Shown piece by piece: positions 10,349 through 21,186 of a stretch of DNA of 64,000 nucleotides. The notes under the pieces are model-generated. The model had not been told where the DNA came from. It saw only the letters and a list, made by a program, of their open reading frames with translations, and searched no databases. Numbering within the stretch: position 1 is the stretch's first letter; the number at the start of each line of letters is the position of its first letter. A program made the translations under genes and the position numbers. The DNA comes from Chrysolina oricalcia (taxonomy: Eukaryota > Arthropoda > Insecta > Coleoptera > Chrysomelidae), in NCBI GenBank assembly GCA_944452925.2, contig OX101815.2, positions 65,524,939-65,588,938 of the forward strand, written 5' to 3'.

Positions 10349-11428
10349 TCATGTGGAATATTTCAAAATATGTTCGAATCGCTGGCCGTTCACTTCCAAG
10401 CACTTTAAAATGCGGGTGTTGACTGCTTTCGTGGTGGCAGATCTGATTTCATTGGGATCCAAATCTTCAAATGTTTGGGCAATCCTTTCTAACAATTCAT
10501 CTCTCGAACGCACGGGTATTTTGTAAACTTTTTCTTTAAACATTCCCCACAAATAAAAATCTAATGGATTAAGATCGGCTGATCTCGCTGGCCAATTCCA
10601 TGGTCCCAAGCGCCTTATCCACCGATCGTCAAAAAGTCTTTCCAGTTCTGCGCTCACTTCTCTTGTGCAATGTGCAGGAGCTCCGTCTAGTTGGTACCAA
10701 CAGTTTCGATATTCTTCGAGTAGCAGATTATCCACGAAACTCTCTACAGTATTCTCCAAAATATTCAGGTAGCTTCTGGATGTTAATGACTCCTCGTATA
10801 TCACGTACCTCAATTTGTTGTCCATCAACATGCAGAAGACATTAAAACAAAATTTTTCTTGAAATCCGGCTTCTTTTGTGACGTGAGGATTTTCACTGGA
10901 CCAATAATGACGATTTTTTCTATTGAAAATCCCTTCTCTTGAAAATTTCGATTCATCAGTCCAAATAATTTTATTTAAAAAAAGTGGATCTTCTTGAATG
11001 CGTGTCAACAACATTTCACAAAATTCTACTCTCTGTTGAGGGTCATGAGGCTTCATTGCTTGAATTTTGGTGAATTTATAATCATGCATTTTATGTCTTC
11101 GCAAGATTCTTTGAACCGATGAATATTTTATACCCAAATCTTCTTCAGCACTTCTTATCGATGACTCGGGAAATGCGTGAAAATATGCTAAGACATTAAT
11201 CTGGTTGTCTTCAGAAGTTACGGATCGAGGCAAGTTTCTTGGTGCTTTTAAAGTTGATCCAAATGCATTGAAATTGTTCTGAATTCGTATAAATTTCTTG
11301 AGGTTCATTGGCGGTAGATTCGGATACATTTCATTGAACTTTCTACATGTTCTGCTGATAATTTTGTCACACTGTCCAAAAATAATAAACAAATTCATAA
11401 GAACTTCGTTTGAATAGTTTTGTTCCAT
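10349..11428 (-). CDS. Tc1/mariner-superfamily transposase, DD41D type
   Basis: A complete 359-codon frame and the only apparently intact transposase in the window. Residues 78-118 form a helix-turn-helix DNA-binding region (SSIRSAEEDLGI then YSSVQRILRRH). The RNase-H-like catalytic core has D158 (WTDESKF), D248 (YQLDGAPAH) and D290 (DLNPLDFYLWG). Exactly 41 residues separate the second and third acidic residues, so the triad is DD41D rather than the DD34D of classical mariners. DD41D is known from rosa-like mariner lineages. The enzyme would cut the element ends and integrate at TA. The start is the ATG at 11428. The same first ~65 codons recur, with stops, in the opposite arm at 10105-10305, supporting this start. 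Confidence 0.93.
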   Translation of the reverse strand: MEQNYSNEVLMNLFIIFGQCDKIISRTCRKFNEMYPNLPPMNLKKFIRIQNNFNAFGSTLKAPRNLPRSVTSEDNQINVLAYFHAFPESSIRSAEEDLGIKYSSVQRILRRHKMHDYKFTKIQAMKPHDPQQRVEFCEMLLTRIQEDPLFLNKIIWTDESKFSREGIFNRKNRHYWSSENPHVTKEAGFQEKFCFNVFCMLMDNKLRYVIYEESLTSRSYLNILENTVESFVDNLLLEEYRNCWYQLDGAPAHCTREVSAELERLFDDRWIRRLGPWNWPARSADLNPLDFYLWGMFKEKVYKIPVRSRDELLERIAQTFEDLDPNEIRSATTKAVNTRILKCLEVNGQRFEHILKYST

Positions 11429-12249
11429 CGTTTTGAAGGTATTTGCAACTTCTGAAGTGACGAAAATGTCGATATTATTAGGAGAATGTCACAACGCTAC
11501 TGTCAAATAGTAATCATTGCCTGCTTACCAAATACCGAATGGAAATACCATTCTGAAGGGACATTTTCACAAATAAATGCTCATAAGTCCGAAACTTGAC
11601 TAGTTAGGTATAGGTATGATATACATAGAAATAATGCAAATTTCAGCAGCTTTTCGAATTTTCAATAATATACAGGGTGTTCTATTTAAAATAATCAAAT
11701 TTCAGCAACTTTTTCAAGCAAACGAAAAAAACTGTATTTTTTTACCACCCTGTATTGAAGTAACGGAGATTAGGCTGACGTGTGGGAAGTGTCCAAGTAT
11801 CACCTAACTCCAAATTTCGATATCATAGTACTTCTTAACTAAAAGATATCGGCATTTTTAGAAGTCATGATTTTCGAAGAAAAAAATTGAAATTAATTTT
11901 TATTTCGAAAACGGTAACAGATAGGTATAAAGAAATATCAAGAAAAGTTATAGGGCAATTGTTGGAGATTCCAAAAATAATATTATATACAGAGTGTTCC
12001 ATTTGAAAAATCAAAGTTACTACTGCTTTCTAATAGAAGCGGCAACACCGCATTGTCGAAAATATTTTAGTTGGCTAGAGAATGTCCGAATATGCCCTCC
12101 ATTAAATTTTCAAAGTGATCCGTTGTCTGGTTCACCAGAAACGTCTAATGTGCCATCCACCGTGAATCAGCCTGTATATTTATATATACAATAAATAAAC
12201 GAAATTCTGCATAACTTACTATGGGCTTTATTACCCTAATAGGCGGGTA

Positions 12250-12390
12250 ATAAGGCCCAACAGCAAGTTTTTGAAAATTTGTCTTCTTTTGTTACTGAGG
12301 TATTGAAGGAGACGAATATTGATGTTAACATAGCGGCAAACATCACAAGCAATCAACTCATCAAGTTTCTGATTTTTTTAAATAAAATAT
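12250..12390 (+). pseudogene. Short C-terminal transposon frame
   Basis: After the AATAAGGCCC motif at about 12246 a plus frame reads NKAQQQVFENLSSFVTEV and continues about 25 codons (NIAANITSNQ, then LIKFLIFLNKI) to a TAA. It lies inside the outer TA-target transposon and is probably the end of its coding region. The family is not recognised. Confidence 0.35.
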
Positions 12391-12477
12391 AAAGGATAAA
12401 AAAAATTGCAAAAGTTAAGTGGGCCTTATTACCCAACACTACCTTAATCGATTTCATAAAATGAAAAAAAAAAAAAA

Positions 12478-12565
12478 GTGGCTGCGTGGATTTGAACCCT
12501 CGCTCCCACCATCCAAAGTCCATGTGTCATATGAATCAACACTCGTCGTTACTAGAGCACATAAT
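12478..12565 (-). repeat. tRNA-like sequence (possible SINE head)
   Basis: On the minus strand GGGTTCAAATCC is a perfect B-box / T-arm (12486-12499), preceded by an A-box-like TGCTCTAGTAACGA. The acceptor stem does not close, so it is not a functional tRNA gene. A tRNA-derived SINE or dead tRNA copy fits best. Similar tRNA-like stretches occur at 32600 and 56300. Confidence 0.4.
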
Positions 12566-14298
12566 AATTTGTTCAAATCAACTGCTATATAGAAAGTATC
12601 TGTCAACTATTCAAAAATATAGAATCCGATTGTAATCAATCTTTTTATTGAAATTATTCTGGTTTTATGAAAGTAAAATCATACCTTTGTCAGAAGATAG
12701 GCATTATCAGGAGCTTCTGATATAAATTTATTCTCACTATCGCTAATCATTTTTAATAACTTATTTTTTTTAATCGAATTTTGTAATTATCTACTGCTGT
12801 GAAATGTCAAATTATTAGACAGACGTAAACAAACTTGATTCGATATTATTTATATTCATAAAATTTGTTAATACCTACCTATGATGACAGTCTAGTAGTT
12901 CATGAAAGTCGTAGGAAATGAAATATTTCGATACAGCTAGCCCATGGGAAATGAAAATCGGTGTTACAACGTGGTGGGTTTCTCAATCGAAGACGCAATT
13001 GAAATGTTCATTTTTGTTCATGGTCGTAGAAAAACTTAATATCCAGTTCATTTCCTCCCCTAACCAAGAGTGTAGTGGTACTCACTTGTTTTTTGTCCCA
13101 TATAGTATTCAAGTTTTTAGATGTGGAAATTCATTTTTCACTAATGGTTAGTGATTTTTTTCTCTACGTAATAACGGGGAAAACCGTGTGCAGGTGGTAT
13201 CCACATTTGAAATACAAAAGTATCAAGGGTCATAAGATAATAATAATAATAATTATTGTCCTCATAGAAAAATAAGTAAATGAGTGAATGAAATCTGTTT
13301 CGGTAGAGTGTAGGCATTTTACATATCAAGGAAAGGTCGTCGTACGCTACTGTCCAGGCCAATAAACTACTTATGAAGTTATAAATATCCACAAACGCGC
13401 CAACTGCTTAGCGCTTAGCCTTGTGCGTTAGAAATAATTAGTTAAAAAGAGTTTGTAATACTTACAGAAATGAAGACTTTCTGTCACTACACTCAAATTC
13501 ACGCCAACTACCCGGAAATATCAGTCCCAATTCGAAAAATAATTTCAATCACTTGGCGATCGACGATGAACTGATCTCAGCGGCGGAAAATGATACCAGC
13601 GTGCTATCTATAAAAGCACTGTTTACTTTTGGGTTCACTTGACATTGTAGAAATAATCACTTGTTCGTGAAGTGATGTTGCTTTTGTGTTTTTGTTTTGA
13701 TGAGAGCATCTGAGTGGTATTTATGGAAACGATAACGCTGTTACGATGAGGGTGGTGAAGGAAGCTTTGAGGTGGAAAATACCGGTGTGGTTATTTTCAA
13801 TCGTATGAGCGTTCATTAATTCGTGCAGTGTTGGATTGTGTTACCGGGATCCCGGGAAATTTCCCGGTAGGCCTTCACGCTACACCGAGAAAAATTGTCC
13901 AACGAAAATTTGTTCAAGACTTTTCTTCGTTTCGGGTAGGTGCAATTTACATTGCGGAAAATATTTCTGCCACTTCCGCCAACAAAAACCATGTTTCTGA
14001 ATTGAGAGTTTTGTCCCGGCAATAATACCTGCTTGCAAGGCATTTTCTAAGGTATATATTGCGTGTCCAAATGGACACGCGGGCCTTTTAAGGGTGGACA
14101 CGCTGTGAAATGGCAAACGCACAAAATCGGGCCTTGAATTCAAGACACACGGATCACTTGAAAAGTTAAACAAGCACATACACACACAAAATATGACAAG
14201 AATTTCCATTTTTATTTTCAATCATATACATCTGAAAGACAAAATTAATAAACTCCCTACATTACTCTATAATTGAAAATGAAAAATTGCACTCCAAT
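12566..14298. other. Spacer with short palindromes, no gene recognised
   Basis: No supported coding frame. It contains a TACCGGG ... CCCGGGAAATTTCCCGGTA palindrome at about 13840-13868 and a GCGTGTCCAAATGGACACGC palindrome at about 14054-14073, which could be ends of small unidentified elements. A short TAA-type microsatellite lies at 13236-13255. Confidence 0.4.
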
Positions 14299-14302
14299 TT
14301 AA

Positions 14303-16910
14303 CCCATTAAATACCACTATCAAACCCTTTTGAAAAAAGTTGTTGTTTTTTGTTCAAATATATTTATTAAACTACAAATATTGATAATATAACATAAAAT
14401 TGAGAATTCTCAAACGGATACCAGAAAAAAATAGCATTGTTTTCGCAATATTGGCTGGAACTACTATAAAGATATCTACTATTTACCATTTTTTTCTTAT
14501 GATACAAGGTAAAACACTTGGAGTGCAAAAATACGTTGCATTTTGTACAGTAATAACATGTAGTGCTTTTGCAAAATTTACAAGTTCTTCTGAGATATTG
14601 CGGATGTTTTTCTACTAAATGTCCTACATTATCAAATCGAACTTCATCCAATCGTTTTCCAGATGCACGTCCACTTTGAGAGTTGTTGGACTTTTCGCAT
14701 TTACCTTTCAATAATAATTCATGAACTAATTGAGATCGGAAATCAATTTGACTTCGTTTTTTTTCTGAATGCACCAATCTGTCCAACTTCCATGCATTGA
14801 CTGTAGCACTGTCAACCAGGTTGAAAATAGTGGCCACCACCATTTTTTTCCTCGAATTTTTATTCGGTAATTCGCTATCCCATTATCATGTAGATCAACG
14901 CCCTCCATATGAGTGTTGTATTTATGTATCATATTTGGTTGATCCACATGATTATCTTTCCTTTCCTTACGGTTGAAACGTTTGACTTGACTTGACTTGT
15001 ACAGATTCACAATTAGACATGACGGTCACGACTGAATTGTCATTCCAGCGAACTAAACTGATTTCATTGAAATGATCACACCGTGTATCAAACCTCTCTG
15101 TTTTTTCTTCAAAGATTTTGATGGTTCCACAGGACATTTGGCCACGCGATTCTCTCTCACAGTTCCCGTTGCGAAGAAACCCAATATCTTCAGATGGACC
15201 ATAAGTCCGTAGCTAGTGAAAAAATTGTCAAAGAAAATTCTATAAGCATTAGGCTCTGTGATTATATTCAACAGCTCTAACACAACACTCCCGCCAAGCC
15301 CGGGATTACGTTGATCCGCCGTGTTACCACCATATGGTATAAACTTGAACAAAAAGCCGTCACTGGAAGTCAAACACCAAAGTTTGAAACCGAATCTTAC
15401 AGGCTTGTTCTTGATGAACATTTTAGCAGAATGTTTACCATAATAGGGCACCAGTTGTTTATCTATAGACAAGTGGTGTTTGAAAACTCCAAATTGAGAG
15501 TAGTTTTTATTCACCAGATTGAATATAGGTCTGAGTTTTGCAAACTTGTCTTTGTCAAGATCATTATTATTCGCAAGATGCAGATTTTTTTTTATGCTGA
15601 GAAAACGATTTCTCGACATACTCTTCTTTATCATTTGTACACCCTTATCCTCATCTGAAGACCAGTACATACCGGTTTGAGGAAGAGTGTGATATCCGCT
15701 TAGAATCAGAATTCTCAAGAATTTTTCCAAATCCTTTGTGTCAAGCGTGAATTGATTAACCGCAGCGTAAATTTTCGAGTACCGAATGATTTCTTGCATA
15801 ACATTATCGTCAAAAAAAGTCTAAACAATTCAAGTGGGCTTTTTCCATGTAAATCTTCGGATATTTTCTTTATATTTTCTACCTCATGCGATTGAGGAAT
15901 TGACTCATAATCCTCATAATCGATGGGGGTCTTACACCACGTAACCTCTTTTTGCTTTTCTACTCGAATAACTTTTTTGGATGTTTTTCTCTCCTGTTCT
16001 TCACTTTCCGTGACTTTTTCAATTCCATTGATATTCTGTACTTCACTGTCATTTATTTCTTCTCTAATAATTTCGTAAGTTCTAGCGATCTCTCCTAGTA
16101 TGTCTAACTCACCAGTTTCGTTATCGTCGAAATCTTCTTCATCAGTGAGTCCAACCACGCCTGGAGGAATATATGATATATCTATTGCGTCACTGTCATT
16201 TTCTAGATCAAGGTTATCGACAATTTCCTCTAACTCCCTCATACTCAAAGCAGTTGTCCGCTTATTGAATTTATTCTGAAAATATATCCACCGAAATAAT
16301 AAACACAATTTAGTCACTACAGAAAACTTACCATAGTTTGCTTCGATACCGAAAGTAACAATAATAAACCTCAAAAGACTACACGTGTACGGACGTTTCT
16401 TTACTGTTGTGAAAGAATGAATGGTGTGAAGATGTGCATTGCATCATAGAGACATCGAAACAACACTGTGATTGGTTCCACAAAGCGCATGAGCGATATG
16501 AATGTACTCTGAGCAGTCACAGCACATTCTACCAATGTTGAGTTTTCGCAACCTCAAGATTTGAGGTATAAATGCTGACATATAGTATAGTTTGTGATGT
16601 TTCTGTTCACACATACCAATAACTCCATCCAACAGTACTCATTTGCCGCTTTTAGAATAATTCATGATTCAAACATAAAAAAGTTAGGTAATAAAATGTT
16701 GGCGATGCTACAAAACGGCAAAATTAGCCGAATGGAAGTTCCGACAGAATAGTACATATTTAATATTTGACCAAATGAAAATTACATTTAATAATTTCAA
16801 TCCTTTGTTCATCAACACCCTATGTTCAATTGTCCAATTATGGACATACAAGTGTCGAAAAAAAATCGTGTTTATGACATTGCATTAACGCAATATTGGT
16901 AAAAGATGGG
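14303..16910 (-). mobile_element. piggyBac-type transposon with TTAA target duplication
   Basis: Both boundaries are visible. TTAA (14299-14302) is followed by CCCATTAAATACCACTAT. The other end is the complement of CCCATCTTTTACCAATAT, followed by TTAA (16911-16914). The ends match at about 13 of 18 positions, start with CCC as piggyBac TIRs do, and use the TTAA target. The element is 2608 bp and carries one broken transposase gene on the minus strand. Confidence 0.85.
14367..16374 (-). pseudogene. piggyBac (PGBD-like) transposase, frameshifted
   Basis: Read on the minus strand from about 16260 to 14367 the gene has four overlapping frame segments. First comes an acidic N-terminus (MRELEEIVDNLDLEND), then the DDE_Tnp_1_7 core (SPLELFRLFLT, LSIDKQLVPYYG, IFFDNFFTSYGL). 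Next are MEGVDLHDN and IRGKKWWWPLF, and last a C-terminal cysteine-rich finger (CKFCKSTTCYYCTKC then HSKCF). The three catalytic aspartates of piggyBac (SID, FFDN, GVDLHDN) are all still present. Frameshifts near 15770, 15060 and 14840 break it, so it is inactive but recent. The C-terminal finger binds the element ends in the family. Confidence 0.92.
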
Positions 16911-17089
16911 TTAAAAATCGAACTCTGTCTTTTTCCTGAAGAATTTCCTAATGAAGTCACACCTTTAAACGAGCAGTTCTTGAATATATTTTTGATCTCG
17001 GAAACGGCTCTATCGGTTTGCTTTTTAACTTCATCTGTATAAACGTCTTTCCTGAGAAAACGCAATTCTATTAATAATAATAATGATGT

Positions 17090-17770
17090 GAAATATCAAT
17101 TTTCAATCGTCGGAATAATTGAAATTTGTTACACATATCAAGAACTTTGGCATCACAAAGATTTCATAATAATAATGTTATAATAATAATGATAATGAGA
17201 ATTTTTAAATTCAATTTTCACCCACTTCCAATCGTATGAATAATCTGAAATTTTGCACACATATCAAGGTCCGGCAACAATACAAGAATTTCATAATAAT
17301 TATATGAGAATGATAATAATAATGACAATTTTTAAACAATTCAATTTTCTCCCACTTCCAATCGTCAGAATAATCTTAAATTTAGCATACACATGAAGGA
17401 CCGACGACAATACATAAATGTTATAATATTAATGTGATAATAATAATGACGATAATTTTAAAATTCAATTCCAATAGCCGGAATAACCTGAAATTTGGCA
17501 CACATATCAAGGACCGACGACAATAATAAGGAGTAAAATCAAAAAATTACGGCATAATAAAAATTTTATGATATTAATATTTTAATAATGATAATAATAA
17601 TGAGAACTTTTGATTGAATTCTATTTTCAACCACTTTCAATCGTTCAAATTTCATAAAACTTGGCTCACATATCAAAGATCGACGACAATTCAAGAGTTT
17701 CATAATACTAATGTGATATTCTTAATGTACTGATAATAATATTCAAATTTTCACCAACCTCCAATAGTCC
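17090..17770. repeat. Satellite, ~125-bp monomer, five degenerate copies
   Basis: The landmark CACACATATCAAGGACCGACG recurs in diverged form at about 17131, 17257, 17388, 17500 and 17667, giving a monomer of about 112-167 bp. Each unit has a CCACTTCCAATCGT block, the landmark, an ACAATACAAGAATTTCATAA block and a variable ATAATAATAATGA stretch. The same monomer occurs 14 kb away at 31830-32260. Confidence 0.85.
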
Positions 17771-18069
17771 CTGTTTTGGCCGTTTCCATAAACGGGATTC
17801 ATTTCCTGCGAAGCAAGTGTTGTCTACTCGAAAGGCATGTAGCAAAACAGCTGTATATTAAGCTGTGCTCGACATTTCTTTTGTTCTTTTATAATTGGTT
17901 CGAGAGAAACATTCATGAATTTCATTGTCACAAAGTTTCTGATTTATTTATATATTCTGTGTTATTGTGTGGGTTCACCGCTTGGAGATTCAACTACTGA
18001 ATCATAGATGGCGCTAATAGGCCCATTCAGTTATTTATTCCCAATTTAAATTTTACCTGTTTTTTGTGA

Positions 18070-18477
18070 TGTTGGAAAAACAACTGAGTTTCTTGTTTTT
18101 CGTGGTTTTGAAATGTAGATACGTTGAGCATTTGATTAACGATTGCTGTTTGAAAAGAGACGTTCCACGAGTTAAAAGTGCCGTGGTCCCTAATTCTTAG
18201 AGAATCCCTCTGGAATGAGCCTGCCTTTTAGGTATGTATTTTCTCTAATGCCTTTTTGTATCAATGCCAGAAATACTAATAACTGTTACACAATCGTTTG
18301 ACCCTACTCTTCATTTTCTGTCAATTTAAGAACTGTGAAGTCATTTTATTCATAATTTGTAAGCATTTAATGTCCTTTTAGCTCGACCTTGAAGTCGTCA
18401 CCTTGGAATAAAGTACTGTTCGCTTTGGTGGTCCCACAAATTGTTGGAGTTTTATTTCATCAACCATCACTACAACA
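18070..18477 (+). repeat. Possible solo or 5' LTR
   Basis: A 408-bp segment starts TGTTGGAAAAACAACTGAG and ends CATCACTACAACA, so it is bounded by the short inverted repeat TGTTG/CAACA expected of LTRs. It has an AATAAA at about 18409 near its 3' part. No second copy is in the window and no convincing primer-binding site was found just downstream. This is a candidate only. Confidence 0.3.
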
Positions 18478-18574
18478 CCAGGTTACATCCCACGATAAAA
18501 TTTGCCCTGAGAGTCGCGCTTCAGGCAAATCCTTAACTGTTCGCGCACCTATTTTATGCGCGAGGAGTCAGTGT

Positions 18575-18763
18575 CGCTTAGACAGCCGGGCCGACAGTCA
18601 AAAATTCGAACTCGATCGATTACCGGAAAACCCGGCAAACAAAATTATTCGTGCGGTCAGAAAATCACCAAAATTTCCCGACCGATCCTAATTATCCAAC
18701 ACCCTCATCCTCCATTCTCGGTGATATTCAAACTTCGGGTGTTTTGCCGTCTCCAACAAGAGG
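18575..18763 (+). other. Unassigned coding-like segment ending in a splice-donor-like site
   Basis: A plus frame open from 18575 reads FVRSENHQNFPTDPNYPTP and continues SSSILGDIQTSGVLPSPTRG. It then meets AGAG|GTAAGT, a strong 5' splice-site consensus, at about 18763. It follows the LTR candidate directly. It could be an early retrotransposon frame or a host exon. No family is recognised, and two other frames are also open here. Confidence 0.25.
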
Positions 18764-19201
18764 TAAGTCACCAAAAAACAGTCCACCTCATTTAGTTCAT
18801 TTGCCAAACCTACCAGTCCCAATAAGATATATTTTAATATTTATTCATACATTTTGGGTATCTCGTTGATGGCTCTAATGATTTGGATCAAATTTTGTGT
18901 TTAGATAAGAGTGTGCCCTGTAAGTTTCTCTATATTTTCACAAACAAAAATTAGTTCGAATCGAAGAATTAGGGATTCGAATTTTTGATGAAAGAAAACA
19001 TTGAATTCCACTAATCTACTCAAGAAGAGATGTTTACCAAAAATTATAAAACACCTGGAACCGTTGGAATGGTCCTTATAGATTTTGAGGGAATGTTTGT
19101 TGGAATTGAGAATGGTCACTGTGACAGTTGCCACAAAATTAGTTTTTTTTTCGGTTTTGCTGCTTTTACGTTCGTTATTTAAATGACTGCAGTTCATATT
19201 A

Positions 19202-19346
19202 GGTTTCAGAACGAACGAAGCTCGGTCACCCAGGTACTGGTCGACAAGCCTAAGGATGCCTTCGAGAATTGGTTGCGCAGTAGACAAAACCCTGGAGTGG
19301 GGCAGGAGCTCATTCGCTCTGCATCATTCAAGCAGTTAACGTCGTG
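19202..19346 (+). other. Unassigned coding-like segment between splice-like sites
   Basis: The 48-codon plus frame includes VDKPKDAFENWLRSRQNPGV and GQELIRSASFKQLTS, ending in TGA. It has more G/C-ending codons than its surroundings. TTTCAG (ending 19209) and TC|GTGAGT (19344) could be splice sites bounding a 134-nt exon. Other frames are also open, so coding is not proven and no family is recognised. Confidence 0.25.
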
Positions 19347-19385
19347 AGTGTACAGTCAGTGGAATAAAATTATTGTGGCGTTATT

Positions 19386-19986
19386 AGAGAGTTGAAGTGC
19401 TGCCATGAACGTAAACGTTAACGTACAAATTGACATCTACGCATGCGCATTCGTCAGCTATTCACGTTAACGTTGAAAATAGGTTTACGGGCATACGTAA
19501 CCTAACGGTCTCACACGGATACCTTAAAAATCAACGCACGTTAACCGAAGAATATACGAATCACACCGATGAGTTGCGAATGAGCAAATTTTGACTTTAA
19601 AGCCATAAAATCAATAAGTGACAAAGCAATATTTACAATTTTACATCAATCATCATTTCTTCAATGTATTTTTAATGATCTTGCTCGGTATTTCGCTTTA
19701 TTTAAAACAATGAACATTTCGAAAAGCCAATTCCGGAAGAATTTGATTTACATTTGGCAAGGGAGGTATATGGTCAAAATCCCTATTAAGATCCGCAAAG
19801 TAGAGTTCATCTTCCAGTTGTTCATAGAAAACAGCATAAAAGCGAAATAAACACAAATTAACATGTTAGGGTTAGCGGTTGACATACGTTCAACTTCAAC
19901 TCAATTTCATAACAACCCGTAAACGTTATATTTCGTACGTTAACGTCTACGTGAAGGTTCACGTACTGTAATCACTTCAACTCTCT
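19386..19986. mobile_element. MITE-like element, AGAGAGTTGAAGTG termini
   Basis: A 601-bp non-coding element bounded by the perfect 14-bp inverted repeat AGAGAGTTGAAGTG. The subterminal regions are rich in palindromic ACGTTAACGT and TACGTGAA motifs on both sides. Flanks GCGTTATT and GCGATTGT resemble an 8-bp duplication with differences. The superfamily is undetermined. Confidence 0.65.
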
Positions 19987-20076
19987 GCGATTGTGTGTTG
20001 AATTTGAAATCCTTGTGTTGTGTATAGTTTTGAAATATTATTAGATAGGTTATAGTGTAGTTTGTTGTGTTTGAAA

Positions 20077-20400
20077 ATGCCTTTAAAGAGTAAAGTGAGA
20101 AATAAGATTCTGAGTGGACATTGTCAGTAATGTCATCAAATTTATGCAGGCAGAAGCAATGATAGTTGAAACCAGTATTCCTCTTGTGAAGGTTCAAGAA
20201 CGAGTTGCTGCCGCAAAGGGAGTTTGCGATAGAAGCATTAGGAAAATTAATTCAGAAATGAATAAAATTGAAAAAGGTGAAATAGAACAATTCTCAACTC
20301 CAAATAAAAAGAGAAACAAAAAATAAAAAGTTACCATGGACAATGCTAATTTGGCAGTGGTCAGAGGTAATGTGATATTGTTAGTCAACTTGTGTAAGTA
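20077..20400 (+). pseudogene. N-terminus of an insect transposase-like protein
   Basis: From the ATG at 20077 the frame reads MPLKSKVRNKILSGHC, shifts frame near 20127, then gives NVIKFMQAEAM, PLVKVQERVAAAKGVCDRSI and FSTPNKKRNKK. A stop follows, then VTMDNANLAVVRGNV. I recall this N-terminal helix-turn-helix segment from many uncharacterised insect and crustacean proteins in which a DDE/IS630-type transposase core follows. That core is absent here. The assignment rests on that recollection. GTAAGT after NLC at 20395 could be a splice donor. Confidence 0.5.
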
Positions 20401-21180
20401 TGTTCCTCGTGTTCTTTATTATACTTATTTACCTATTTCTGATATTGTGTGGCGATGCATTCTTTTTCTAGTCGTACTTTATTTACACTTATGGCTTCGG
20501 GAAAATTATGCAATTTTCATAAACGGTCCAGTGATCACAGTTCATTAGGAATTAATGAAAATTCAGATAAGAACCTACGTTCCTACGTGTTGCAGAAAAA
20601 TTTCTATCCCGATTGTACATTCCGATGATAACCAGCCGTAAACAGTTGTCGATCTTTGTCGCACATCTACTCACGCTTTCTATCGTTTGCGCATCTCAGA
20701 GGCATCCTTATGCTTGTCGACCGTACTACCAATTTGAAACAGCATATAAAATTAAAAACCGTCACTAAGTACTACCTGTTGACGATTTTCTGTACTCTGT
20801 ACCTACGTTAAAAAACTTAGAAAGAGATTAATGAGTATGGCCTTAAAATGCATATGGCCACGATGTGAATTTTTGTTAAAAAATGCTCTGCATGCTTGCG
20901 AATAATGTTCCGTTTAATAAATCAATAATTCTGTAACAGTGGTCATTGTTATTTATGATATACCCTGTATACGAAACTCCTTAGGTTGTGAAAATTGTAT
21001 TTTTACTTCTTGTTTTAGCATATATTTTGAGTCTAGACTTCTAGCACGGGAGTTCATACCTCTCTACTCATTTAGACAAAACTATATCAAATATTGATAG
21101 TAATGAATGGTCACTTTGTTGCGAAACGCGGACAGTAAAACTGTATTTGCTGCTCAAATGTACGTGATGTCTCGAATATA
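20401..21180. other. No feature seen
   Basis: AT-rich, no supported frame. An ATACCCTGTATAC segment near 20960 resembles a mariner-type terminus but has no partner that I could find. Confidence 0.35.
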
Positions 21181-21186
21181 ACGTAC

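Larger units (their letters stand above)
9360..12174. mobile_element. DD41D mariner-like transposon with ~0.9-kb inverted arms
   Basis: The element starts CAGGCTGATTCACGG and ends with the complement. TA lies on both sides (9358-9359; 12175-12176). Its arms (9360 to about 10305, and about 11229-12174) are nearly identical inverted copies. Each includes the 5' non-coding region and the first ~65 codons of the transposase. Only the right-hand copy continues into a full gene (10349-11428, minus). Mariner-type ends also occur inside the arms (GGAACACCCTGTATA near 9855 and GGAACACTCTGTATA near 9532). One reading is that an inverted copy of the 5' end replaced the original 3' terminus. Confidence 0.85.
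8694..12444. mobile_element. TA-target DNA transposon with AGGTAGTGTTGGG termini, split by a later insertion
   Basis: The ends are inverted repeats: AGGTAGTGTTGGGGAATAAG at 8694 and its near-complement ending at 12444. Each is flanked by TA (8692-8693; 12445-12446), the target used by Tc1/mariner/pogo elements. Removing the inner element (9360-12174) leaves about 0.93 kb, so this is a deletion derivative. Remnants of a protein with a PHD-like finger lie on the left (8858-9215) and a short C-terminal frame on the right (12250-12390). AATAAGGCCC-type motifs recur near both ends. Pogo-group origin is inferred from TA target and protein remnants and is not certain. Confidence 0.75.

Noticed and set aside
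12478..12565. A functional tRNA gene on the minus strand
   Set aside because: Good B-box but the acceptor stem does not pair and the anticodon arm is not convincing.
18901..19287. 128-codon minus frame as a gene
   Set aside because: No motif, and the plus strand over the same stretch has more coding-like codon choice; neither is convincing.
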